The notes under the pieces are model-generated. The model made no database searches. It saw only the letters and a program-made list of their open reading frames with translations, and had not been told where the DNA came from. Positions 14,069-20,588 of a stretch of DNA of 23,895 nucleotides are shown here, piece by piece. Position 1 is the stretch's first letter; the number at the start of each line of letters is the position of its first letter. The position numbers were made by a program, and so were the translations under genes. The DNA lies in assembly GCA_027032855.1 (NCBI GenBank), contig JALVLX010000195.1:1-23895 (forward strand). Direction: 5' to 3'. The stretch comes from Flavobacteriales bacterium (lineage in GTDB: Bacteria; Bacteroidota; Bacteroidia; Flavobacteriales; Flavobacteriaceae).

Positions 14069-15724
14069 ATGAGTTATATCGTTTCAGCCTTAAAATACAG
14101 ACCGCAAAAATTTGAAGAAGTTGTTGGACAACAAGCAGTTACTAACACTTTACAGAATGCTATTGCAAAAGGGCAATTGGCTCAGGCATTACTATTTACA
14201 GGACCCAGAGGGGTGGGAAAAACGACTTGTGCCCGTATTTTGGCTAAAGAAATAAACAAAACAGCTGACTTATCTTCCGATGAAGATTTTGCTTTTAATA
14301 TATTTGAATTGGATGCTGCTTCCAACAATGGTGTAGATGATATTCGTAATCTCACCGAGCAAGTGCGCATTCCGCCACAAGCCGGCAAATATAAAGTTTA
14401 TATTATTGATGAGGTTCACATGTTGACACAAGCAGCATTTAATGCTTTCTTAAAAACGCTTGAAGAACCGCCGGAACATGTTATTTTTATCTTGGCTACT
14501 ACCGAAAAACATAAAATTATCCCAACCATTTTGTCACGTTGTCAAATCTATGATTTTAAACGGATTAATGCCTTTGACATCAAAAATCATTTGAAAGAAA
14601 TAGCCGACAAAGAAGGTTTGGAAGCCGAAGAAGACGCCCTGTTTTTGATTGCTCAAAAAGCTGACGGCGCCTTGCGTGATGCGCTTTCGATGTTTGATAA
14701 GGTTGTGAGTTATTCGGATGGAAAAATTACCCGGAAGATTGTATCGGAAAGTATGAGTATCCTCGATTATGACGCATATTTCAAATTGACTGATCTAATC
14801 TTAAAAAATGATATCCCTAGTGTTTTAAATTACTTTAACGAACTCCTTCACAAAGGTTTTGATGGTCATTTGATCGTAGCTGGCTTATCAAGTCACCTGC
14901 GGGATTTGCTTGTGTCTAAAGATAGTAAAACTGTTGATTTACTTGAAGTTAGCGACAATATCAAACAGCAATATTTGGAACAATCCAAACAAATAGACAT
15001 TAAATTTTTAATGAAAGCCATTGATTTGACCACTCAAACAGACATCAATTTCAAATTGAGCAAAAGCCCTCATTTGTTGGTTGAATTGGCATTGATGAAA
15101 TTGGCGTCCCTGAATTTTGAAGAGCCAAAAAAAAAAGTTGATATAATACCATCTTCGCATTTTAAAAATACGGTAAAAATTGTAGAAGTATATAAGCCCA
15201 AAAAACAAAATTCAAAAATAGAAGAATCATCTGCAAAACCTGTTAAAAAGGAAGTTGATCAAAAGCAATCACCTACCGGTATTACTATTAAAAGTATTCT
15301 TGATAAAAAACGGGAACTTGAAGGAAAAAAGCGCGAACTTGAAAGGCAAAAATTACCTACCGATGATTTTTCTCAAGAAGATTTTGAAAAATATTGGCAT
15401 CTATATTTAGACAAACTTCGTGAAAACAAAGAAAAGAATCTTTTATCCATATTGACTATTGACCAACATCCTCATGTAAATGGTGATAAAATTCAACTAA
15501 CATTAAGCAGTGAAGCTTTAAAAGAAGAATTGACTTACAATAAGGAAGATGTTTTAAAATTTTTGAGAACCAACCTGAATAATTACGACATAGATTTTGA
15601 GATCATAATCAAAGAAGAAATCAAAGAGAAATTTGCCTATACCAAAAAAGAAAAATTCAATAAATTGGTTGAAAAATATCCGGACTTACTTTATTTAAGA
15701 GAAAAGTTTAAGTTAAACATTTGA
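14069..15724 (+). CDS. dnaX: DNA polymerase III subunit gamma/tau
   Basis: From the ATG at 14069 the protein has 551 residues; an in-frame TTG three codons earlier is less likely because relatives start close to SALKYRPQKF. The AAA+ domain has the P-loop GPRGVGKTT (45-53), Walker B IIDEVHM (112-118) and the SRC sensor 1 motif (LSRCQIYDF). GALRDALSMFD is the sensor 2 region. The clamp-loader collar follows, then a charged Lys/Glu-rich linker (about 350-440) and a C-terminal tau-like segment. The subunit drives loading of the sliding clamp. The zinc-binding module of E. coli DnaX (four cysteines between P-loop and Walker B) is replaced by an acidic loop, INKTADLSSDEDFAFNIFE, with no cysteines. 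That appears common in flavobacteria and is not a sign of decay. Single gene, own promoter. Confidence 0.95.
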   Translation: MSYIVSALKYRPQKFEEVVGQQAVTNTLQNAIAKGQLAQALLFTGPRGVGKTTCARILAKEINKTADLSSDEDFAFNIFELDAASNNGVDDIRNLTEQVRIPPQAGKYKVYIIDEVHMLTQAAFNAFLKTLEEPPEHVIFILATTEKHKIIPTILSRCQIYDFKRINAFDIKNHLKEIADKEGLEAEEDALFLIAQKADGALRDALSMFDKVVSYSDGKITRKIVSESMSILDYDAYFKLTDLILKNDIPSVLNYFNELLHKGFDGHLIVAGLSSHLRDLLVSKDSKTVDLLEVSDNIKQQYLEQSKQIDIKFLMKAIDLTTQTDINFKLSKSPHLLVELALMKLASLNFEEPKKKVDIIPSSHFKNTVKIVEVYKPKKQNSKIEESSAKPVKKEVDQKQSPTGITIKSILDKKRELEGKKRELERQKLPTDDFSQEDFEKYWHLYLDKLRENKEKNLLSILTIDQHPHVNGDKIQLTLSSEALKEELTYNKEDVLKFLRTNLNNYDIDFEIIIKEEIKEKFAYTKKEKFNKLVEKYPDLLYLREKFKLNI

Positions 15725-15771
15725 TTTTATTAAATGACGAATTGTTAATGACATATTTCTATTAAAATGAT

Positions 15772-15798
15772 TGTCATTGCGAACGTAGTGAGAAATCT
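15772..15798. repeat. REP-like half element
   Basis: TGTCATT at 15772-15778 and GAGAAATCT at 15790-15798 are the boundary motifs of the dispersed repeat also seen at 17885-17976, 19539-19585 and 21944-21983. This copy reads in the TGTCATT to GAGAAATCT direction and has a short centre. Confidence 0.6.
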
Positions 15799-15880
15799 TT
15801 TTCAATTTAGAAGTAATTTGGCATATAAAAAATGTCAAAAAATAATGTATAATGTCATATAAAAGTCTTTTTTATTTGAT

Positions 15881-15888
15881 TAAATTTG
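15881..15888 (+). promoter_or_regulatory. -7 box of mdh
   Basis: TAAATTTG is a perfect TAnnTTTG match, 28 bases before the ATG at 15917. No clear -33 TTG is seen. Confidence 0.5.
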
Positions 15889-15916
15889 GTGCAATAATTA
15901 TAAAACACATCAAATT

Positions 15917-16858
15917 ATGAATAAAAAAGTCACAATTATCGGCGCCGGTAACGTTGGCGCTACTGTAGCTGAAGTTACAGCTCGTAAAAATATCGTTGAT
16001 GAAGTCGTATTAATCGACATCAAACCTAATTTTGCTGAAGGTAAAGCTTTGGATATTTGGGAATCTTCCCACATTAATTATTTTGACACAAAAGTTAAAG
16101 GTTATACCGATGATTATTCAAAAACTGCTGATTCTGATGTCGTTGTCATTACTTCAGGTGTACCAAGAAAACCGGGTATGAGCCGTGATGATTTAATCGG
16201 TATCAATGCCAAAATCATGAAAGAGGTCTCACAAAAGGCTTATGAATACTCACCTAATGCCAAATTTATCATTGTTGCCAACCCGTTAGACGTAATGACT
16301 TATACGGCTTTCTTGGCTACCGGTTTACCACGTACTAAAGTGTTTGGTATGGCAGGTGTTTTGGATACTGCCCGTTTTGAATCTTTTATAGCTGAAGAAT
16401 TAAACGTTTCTCCTAAAGATGTGAAAGCTATGTTACTTGGCGGTCACGGTGATACCATGGTTCCCCTACCCCGTTTGACCAGTGTTTCCGGTATTCCTTT
16501 ACCCGAATTAATGGATGCTGAAACAATTGATAAATTGGTTAAACGTACGCAAAAAGGTGGTGGTGAAATAGTCAAATTACTCGGCACCTCTGCATGGTAT
16601 GCTCCCGGAGCAGCTGCAGCAGAAATGGTAGAAGCCGTTATCTTAAATTCTCACCGTGTTTTACCGGTATGTGTGATGCTTGACGGCGAATACGGCCAAC
16701 ATGATGTAGCGCTTGGTGTGCCTGTTAAATTAGGATACAACGGTGTGGAAGAAATCATTGATTTGAAATTGCAAGATGACGAAATGAAATTAATGGAAAT
16801 TTCCTCTAATCACGTTAAATCGGTTATGAAAGTTTTAGATGATTTAAAATTGTTTTAA
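15917..16858 (+). CDS. mdh: Malate dehydrogenase
   Basis: A 313-residue protein of the LDH-like malate dehydrogenase group. It has the NAD-binding loop GAGNVG (9-14), D34 ending the second strand (NAD preference), and the substrate arginines R84 and R90 in GVPRKPGMSRDDL. ANPLDVMTY, D150 and R153 (VLDTARF), and catalytic H177 in GGHGDTMVP complete the active site. R84 in the mobile loop marks malate rather than lactate specificity. It interconverts malate and oxaloacetate in the TCA cycle in the cytosol. Single gene, with a -7 box at 15881 and two hairpins downstream. Nothing unusual is seen. Confidence 0.96.
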   Translation: MNKKVTIIGAGNVGATVAEVTARKNIVDEVVLIDIKPNFAEGKALDIWESSHINYFDTKVKGYTDDYSKTADSDVVVITSGVPRKPGMSRDDLIGINAKIMKEVSQKAYEYSPNAKFIIVANPLDVMTYTAFLATGLPRTKVFGMAGVLDTARFESFIAEELNVSPKDVKAMLLGGHGDTMVPLPRLTSVSGIPLPELMDAETIDKLVKRTQKGGGEIVKLLGTSAWYAPGAAAAEMVEAVILNSHRVLPVCVMLDGEYGQHDVALGVPVKLGYNGVEEIIDLKLQDDEMKLMEISSNHVKSVMKVLDDLKLF

Positions 16859-16872
16859 TTAATATTCAAATG

Positions 16873-16950
16873 TTAGACCTATCAGTTTTTGGGAAAACTA
16901 ACAGGTCTAATGCAAAAAAGGCATTGAGAAAAAATCTTAATGCCTTTTTT
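16873..16950 (+). terminator. Double hairpin terminator downstream of mdh
   Basis: The first hairpin (16873-16910) pairs TTAGACCTATCAGTTTT with AAAACTAACAGGTCTAA around TGGG, with one mismatch. The second is AAAAAAGGCATT (16914-16925) with AATGCCTTTTTT (16939-16950), a classic intrinsic terminator that would also work on the other strand. Confidence 0.85.
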
Positions 16951-17318
16951 ATTTTTTAAAATGTAATAAATTAAGGTTTGCTACTACAAAAAACTGGCTC
17001 TATGTTGTTTTGTGTGGATAATATTAAATTAGGTTTAAGAATTATATAATCATGGTTATAATCTTTTTATATAATTTCACCCCTACGGAGTTTATGTTTT
17101 TAACGTCATAAATTTTCTATAAATATATCACCCCTTCGGGGTTATTTATTAAATAATCCCGACGACTGTCGGGATGACATTATTCTTTGAAATATTATAT
17201 ATTACCCACCTAAATCGATATAGAACCAAAAAACTTTTATCCAAAAAAAACTGAAATTTTTACAGTTAAAATGAAATTTTGACACCAATTTGTGACAATT
17301 TGATAGGCATTTTCATAC

Positions 17319-17334
17319 TGGTACTTGATTTGAT
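17319..17334 (+). promoter_or_regulatory. Sigma-54-like (-24/-12) promoter of the Hsp20 gene
   Basis: TGGTACTTGATTTGAT fits TGGYAC-N5-TTGnW, with GG at 17320-17321 and G(A) at 17332-17333, the exact GG-N10 spacing of RpoN promoters. As in the promoter at 9432, GA stands in place of GC. The start would be near 17345, giving a leader of about 27 bases. Confidence 0.45.
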
Positions 17335-17371
17335 AAGGTTAAAGTGAGTTTAACCAATAAAAATAAAAGTT

Positions 17372-17800
17372 ATGAAAGCAGTAATCAGAAAACCCATAAA
17401 TGATCCTATTTTATCATTTTTTGATGAATTTTTAAACAATCAATTGGCCAAAGTTGACAACAACCAATTGGTAGTGCCGGCTGTCAATATTAAAGAAAAC
17501 GACAAAGAAGTAAAAATTGATGTTGCCGCACCCGGATTGAGCAAAAAAGACTTTGAAATCAGTGTAGAAAACAATACTTTGACCATTTCAGCTCACAAAG
17601 AAGTTGAAAAAATAGAAGAAGGTACCAATATCGTCAAAAAAGAATTCGGATACGAAAATTTCCAACGTTCGTTTACCTTACCTGAAGAGTTATTTGACGT
17701 TGAAAATATCAAAGCTACTTACAAAAACGGCGTATTGGAAATCAGCATTCCTAAAAAAGAAGAAAAACAAAAGAAAGTTAAGAAAATTCAAATTTCGTAG
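17372..17800 (+). CDS. Hsp20/alpha-crystallin family small heat-shock protein
   Basis: A 142-residue protein, the usual size. The short N-terminal arm contains DPILSFFDEFLNNQL. The alpha-crystallin domain runs from about residue 38 (VPAVNIKENDKEVKIDVAAPGLSK) through FQRSFTLPEELFDVENIKATYKNGVLEISIPK. The last part contains the classic A-x-x-x-n-GVL motif (ATYKNGVL). Such proteins form oligomers that hold unfolding proteins in a refoldable state in the cytosol. The gene stands alone between a sigma-54-like promoter and a strong terminator, and no CIRCE element is seen. Control by sigma-54 would be a notable way to drive a heat-shock protein and is inferred from the promoter match only. Confidence 0.93.
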   Translation: MKAVIRKPINDPILSFFDEFLNNQLAKVDNNQLVVPAVNIKENDKEVKIDVAAPGLSKKDFEISVENNTLTISAHKEVEKIEEGTNIVKKEFGYENFQRSFTLPEELFDVENIKATYKNGVLEISIPKKEEKQKKVKKIQIS

Positions 17801-17824
17801 ATAACACGTAACAAGTATCAAGTA

Positions 17825-17854
17825 GAGGCGTTTTGTTAAAACGCCTCTTTTTTT
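17825..17854 (+). terminator. Intrinsic terminator of the Hsp20 gene, derived from a GTAGAG palindrome
   Basis: GAGGCGTTTT (17825-17834), loop GTT, AAAACGCCTC (17838-17847), then seven Ts. The preceding bases AGTA give the same GTAGAGRCG start as the palindromes at 19433-19457 and 19482-19505. Confidence 0.9.
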
Positions 17855-17884
17855 ATCATTACACAAAATAAACTATAAATTTCA

Positions 17885-17976
17885 TGTCATTTCAATGGAG
17901 GTACGACTGAGAAATCTACAAATACATTAGACGATTAGATTTCTCCTCACCCCTGCGTCGTTCGTTCGAAATGACA
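17885..17976. repeat. REP-like inverted doublet
   Basis: TGTCATTTC (17885-17893) ... GAGAAATCT (17909-17917), a 19-base centre, then AGATTTCTC (17937-17945) ... GAAATGACA (17968-17976). Both 9-base boundary motifs recur as perfect inverted copies, so this is two half elements facing each other, about 92 bp in total. Confidence 0.75.
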
Positions 17977-17993
17977 GCGTGCTCAACTTCTTA

Positions 17994-18127
17994 TTCCTCA
18001 TTACTCATTCCTCAATTCCAAACCCGGTTATTTCGGTACAATTTTGCTCGCTACCTCACAAAATCACTCAATGACCTACTTCTTATTCCTCACTCCTCAC
18101 TCCTCACTCCTCATTCCTCATTCCTCA
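17994..18127. repeat. Heptamer tandem arrays of YTCCTCA
   Basis: Three units (TTCCTCA, TTACTCA, TTCCTCA) at 17994-18014 and six units (TTCCTCA, CTCCTCA x3, TTCCTCA x2) at 18086-18127. All keep an exact 7-base register. The space between is a copy of the TTTTGC-core element. Confidence 0.8.
18015..18080. repeat. TTTTGC-core dispersed element, copy A
   Basis: This stretch is closely related to 21858-21917. Both contain TTCGGTACAATTTTGCTC, then an AAAATCACTCA block and GACCTAC. The TTTTG/CAAAA core can form a stem-loop. Confidence 0.65.
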
Positions 18128-18257
18128 ATTAAATAGCAGAAACATTCTTTGGAAATATCATTCTACATTAAAACACTAAATATTCAATGAAGCAGATAAA
18201 ATCCTCATTTCCTCAAAAAATCCCTCCGTTTATACTAAATTTTCCATATCTTCGTTT

Positions 18258-18265
18258 TATATTTG
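18258..18265 (+). promoter_or_regulatory. -7 box of the exbB operon
   Basis: TATATTTG matches TAnnTTTG fully, about 50 bases before the exbB ATG. Confidence 0.5.
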
Positions 18266-18314
18266 TATTAAATCTAATCATCAAAAAAGATTCACACAAA
18301 ATCACATTTAATCT

Positions 18315-19037
18315 ATGAGTTTACTAAATCTTCTTCAAGCAACACAAGTACAAGACACTATCGCTAAGGCAAGTGAATCAGCCGGTGAAGTGGTTCATCA
18401 AGAAAAAACACTACGCATTATCGATTTGATTATGAATTCAGGCACAGGCGGTATTATTATCATCGGACTGCTGTTTGTCATGCTGTTTGTAGCGCTGGTT
18501 ATATATTTTGAACGCCTCTCGGCTATCAAAGCGGCTTCCAAAGCAGATCCATCTTTTATGAATCAGATCAAAACTTATATTAAAAGCGGAAATATTGACG
18601 GAGCCAAAATGCTGTGCCAACAATATGATACTTCCGTTGCCAACCTGATTGAAAAAGGTGTGAACCGTATCGGAAAACCTTTAGATGATATCAACAAAGC
18701 TATTGAAAACGCAGGTAAACTGGAGGTTTATAAATTGGAAAAAAATGTCAGTACTTTGGCAACCATTGCGGGTGCTGCGCCTATGATTGGTTTCTTGGGA
18801 ACCGTAATTGGTATGATTTTGGCATTCCACAATATGGCTAGCGGTGGCGGTAAAATTGAAGTTGCTTCGCTTGCACAAGGAATTTATACTGCTATGACCA
18901 CAACCGTAGCCGGTTTGATAGTCGGAATTATTGCGTACATTGCTTACAATCATTTGGTTGTTAAAACTGATAAAGTGGTACACCAAATGGAAGCCAATGC
19001 CGTAGAGTTTTTAGATTTATTAAATGAACCAAGCTAA
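18315..19037 (+). CDS. exbB: MotA/TolQ/ExbB proton channel family protein
   Basis: A 240-residue inner-membrane protein with the three-segment ExbB topology. The first segment is about 45-66 (GGIIIIGLLFVMLFVALVIYF). A cytosolic stretch of about 80 residues follows, then segments at about 150-171 (TIAGAAPMIGFLGTVIGMILAF, the conserved AAPxxGLLGTVxGM motif) and 190-213 (TAMTTTVAGLIVGIIAYI). ExbB forms a pentamer around an ExbD dimer and uses the proton gradient to drive TonB. It is the first gene of the exbB-exbD-tonB-folC set; exbD starts 6 bases after its stop. Length and motifs are standard. Confidence 0.93.
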   Translation: MSLLNLLQATQVQDTIAKASESAGEVVHQEKTLRIIDLIMNSGTGGIIIIGLLFVMLFVALVIYFERLSAIKAASKADPSFMNQIKTYIKSGNIDGAKMLCQQYDTSVANLIEKGVNRIGKPLDDINKAIENAGKLEVYKLEKNVSTLATIAGAAPMIGFLGTVIGMILAFHNMASGGGKIEVASLAQGIYTAMTTTVAGLIVGIIAYIAYNHLVVKTDKVVHQMEANAVEFLDLLNEPS

Positions 19038-19043
19038 GCGAAT

Positions 19044-19436
19044 ATGGATATCAAAGGAAGAAACAGAGTCAGCCCGGAATTCAGCATGTCGTCCATGACG
19101 GACATCGTATTCCTTTTATTGATATTTTTTATGCTGACATCCACATTGGTAACGGCAGATGCACTTGATTTGGTTTTACCCAAAGCCAAAGGTAAAACCG
19201 AACACAGTCAAAATTTGTCGGTTAGCATCAATAAAAAATTGGAATATTATATCAACAAAAAACATGTAAAGAAAGAAAATTTGGAAACCCGCCTCAAAGC
19301 CATGTTGTCCAAAGAAGAAAAACCGGTTATCATATTAAGAGCAGAAGAAGGCGTTCCTATTGAAAATGCCGTATATGTGATGGATATTGCCAATAAGAAT
19401 AATTATAAAGTGATTTTGGCGGTAAGACCGGAGTAG
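19044..19436 (+). CDS. exbD: ExbD/TolR family biopolymer transport protein
   Basis: A 130-residue protein. One membrane segment (about 19-36, TDIVFLLLIFFMLTSTLV) contains D20, the conserved proton-carrying aspartate, and is followed by a periplasmic domain. SPEFSMSSMTDIVFLLLIFF is the ExbD signature. It completes the channel with ExbB. The stop codon TAG at 19434-19436 marks the beginning of a perfect 10-bp palindrome (19436-19457). The next gene, tonB-like, is 332 bases downstream beyond a repeat block, so its expression could be uncoupled from exbBD. Confidence 0.93.
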   Translation: MDIKGRNRVSPEFSMSSMTDIVFLLLIFFMLTSTLVTADALDLVLPKAKGKTEHSQNLSVSINKKLEYYINKKHVKKENLETRLKAMLSKEEKPVIILRAEEGVPIENAVYVMDIANKNNYKVILAVRPE

Positions 19437-19505
19437 AGACGAAACAAGTTTCGTCTCGAGTTGAAAGTTGAAAGTTGAATGTAGAGACGTTTTGCCAAAA
19501 CGTCT
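19433..19505. repeat. Two GTAGAGACG palindromes and a TTGAAAG heptamer array after exbD
   Basis: GAGACGAAAC (19436-19445), AA, GTTTCGTCTC (19448-19457) is a perfect 10-bp palindrome. AGACGTTTT (19485-19493), GCC, AAAACGTCT (19497-19505) is a perfect 9-bp one. Both begin with GTAGAGACG (at 19433 and 19481). Between them lie TTGAAAG heptamers (19461-19479). No T-run follows either, so they are not typical terminators; they could stall RNA degradation. Confidence 0.75.
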
Positions 19506-19506
19506 T

Positions 19507-19541
19507 AATTGAGAATGGAGAATTGAAAATTGAAAATGAGA
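19507..19541. repeat. Degenerate heptamer array AATTGAR
   Basis: Five consecutive 7-base units: AATTGAG, AATGGAG, AATTGAA, AATTGAA, AATGAGA. The register is exact over 35 bases. Confidence 0.65.
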
Positions 19542-19585
19542 TTTCTCTCCCGATCCCGACGTTGGTCGGGAGGATCGAAATGACA
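19539..19585. repeat. REP-like element with internal hairpin
   Basis: AGATTTCTC (19539-19547) and GAAATGACA (19577-19585) are the boundary motifs. Between them TCCCGAC-GTTG-GTCGGGA forms a perfect 7-bp hairpin. Confidence 0.7.
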
Positions 19586-19612
19586 AGAAAAATGTTAAAA
19601 ATGACAATCAAA

Positions 19613-19752
19613 TAATCGGTTAACCATATAACCAATATCATCAAATAACCATATAACCGGTTAACCAATAATAAAAATTAGATTTTAGAAATTTGAATTT
19701 AGATTTACATCGGTCATCGGACATCCGACATCAAATAACCGATTAACCAGTA
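19613..19752. repeat. ATAACC/GGTTAACC repeat block
   Basis: CGGTTAACC (twice) and CGATTAACC, with several ATAACC units and CATCAAATAACC (twice), occur around a CGGACATCCG palindrome. The pattern is not a strict tandem. Its last copy lies directly in front of the TonB start codon. Confidence 0.5.
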
Positions 19753-19768
19753 TCATCAAAAACAACCA

Positions 19769-20587
19769 ATGATTAACAATAATAAACATAAGAAAAAAGC
19801 ACTGATTGAAGCAAGTATCGTAATGATTTTGCTGATAATCCTTATGTTTATCAGTGGTATGACGTATCTGGACCCGCCTCCGGAAACGGGTATAGCCGTA
19901 AATTTCGGTACGAGTGACGTTGGAAAAGGTGTGGTGCAACCACAACGGAATACGCCTCCCAAACCGGAACCACAGAAAGTTGAAGAACAGCAACAAAAAG
20001 TAGAGCCGGAGATTAAGGATAAAGTTATTACGCAAGATAATGATGAGGCACCGGTAATCAAAAACAAACCTAAGACCAAACCCAAACCCAAAACAACGCC
20101 TAAACCTGTCAAACCCAAGCCCAAACCTAAGCCCCGTCCGGATAAAAACATCACTGATATCTTAAATAATGTCAACAATGCCCCCGGTGATGACACCAAT
20201 AATTCATCCGGCGAAGGCAATGACAATCAAGCCGGCGATAAAGGTGACACCTCAGGCGATCCAAATGCTTCCGGCTACTATGGTAACGGTGGCCACAACG
20301 GCGGTGGTGGTACCGGAAATTACCGTTTAGGTAACCGTAGAGCCTTGACCAAACCCAAACCGAACTTTAACTGTAACGAACAAGGCAGGGTGGTTGTGAA
20401 AATCTTTGTCAACAAAAACGGCAAGGTTATTAAAGCGGTTCCGGGTATTAAAGGGAGTACCAACAACGCCCCTTGCCTACTCAATGCCGCTAAACAAGCT
20501 GCCATGAAAACCAAATGGTCACCTGACACAAAGGCACCGGATACGCAGGTAGGAAAAATTATCTATAATTTTAAAATTACCGAGTAA
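19769..20587 (+). CDS. TonB-like energy transducer
   Basis: A 272-residue protein. A basic N-terminal stretch precedes one membrane segment (about 12-33). A Pro/Lys-rich periplasmic spacer (about 56-126, repeated KPKPKP) and an Asn/Gly-rich segment (about 130-185) come next. The C-terminal TonB-type domain (about 195-272) includes NEQGRVVVKIFVNKNGKVIKAV and AAKQAAMKTKWSPD. It would transmit ExbB/ExbD proton energy across the periplasm to TonB-dependent (including SusC-like) receptors. The opening YLDPPPETGIAVNFGTSDVGKG is typical of flavobacterial TonB proteins. The start ATG follows an ATAACC repeat block. folC begins within two bases of its stop. Confidence 0.88.
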   Translation: MINNNKHKKKALIEASIVMILLIILMFISGMTYLDPPPETGIAVNFGTSDVGKGVVQPQRNTPPKPEPQKVEEQQQKVEPEIKDKVITQDNDEAPVIKNKPKTKPKPKTTPKPVKPKPKPKPRPDKNITDILNNVNNAPGDDTNNSSGEGNDNQAGDKGDTSGDPNASGYYGNGGHNGGGGTGNYRLGNRRALTKPKPNFNCNEQGRVVVKIFVNKNGKVIKAVPGIKGSTNNAPCLLNAAKQAAMKTKWSPDTKAPDTQVGKIIYNFKITE

Positions 20588-20588
20588 A

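Larger units (their letters stand above)
16859..17371. other. Gene-free region between mdh and the Hsp20 gene
   Basis: About 510 bases. It holds the mdh hairpins, two related short repeats (TTTCACCCCTACGGAGTTT at 17075-17093 and TATCACCCCTTCGGGGTTAT at 17127-17146), a REP-like hairpin (ATCCCGAC/GTCGGGAT, 17156-17175, followed by GACAT), and the sigma-54-like promoter at 17319-17334. No open frame worth calling. Confidence 0.65.
17801..18314. other. Repeat-rich gene-free region between Hsp20 and exbB
   Basis: About 510 bases with no credible gene. In order it contains the Hsp20 terminator, a REP-like doublet (17885-17976), a short heptamer array (17994-18014), one copy of the TTTTGC-core element (18015-18080), a six-unit heptamer array (18086-18127), and the exbB promoter. 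Confidence 0.7.
19437..19768. other. Repeat-rich gap between exbD and the TonB gene
   Basis: 332 bases without a gene. It contains the two palindromes above, a five-unit degenerate heptamer array (19507-19541), a REP-like element (19539-19585), and an ATAACC/GGTTAACC repeat block (19613-19752). No clear -7 box was found before the TonB gene. Confidence 0.7.

Noticed and set aside
16859..17371. Riboswitch or tRNA in the mdh-Hsp20 gap
   Set aside because: Only short hairpins and REP-like repeats are present; no cloverleaf or known aptamer core could be drawn.
17372..17380. CIRCE or HSE-type element before the Hsp20 gene
   Set aside because: No TTAGCACTC-N9-GAGTGCTAA or related inverted repeat is found upstream.
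19756..20226. A 156-codon Gly/Leu-rich open frame antisense to the TonB gene
   Set aside because: Its repeats of Gly-Leu are the complement of the Lys-Pro codons of the TonB spacer; no start signal or family match.
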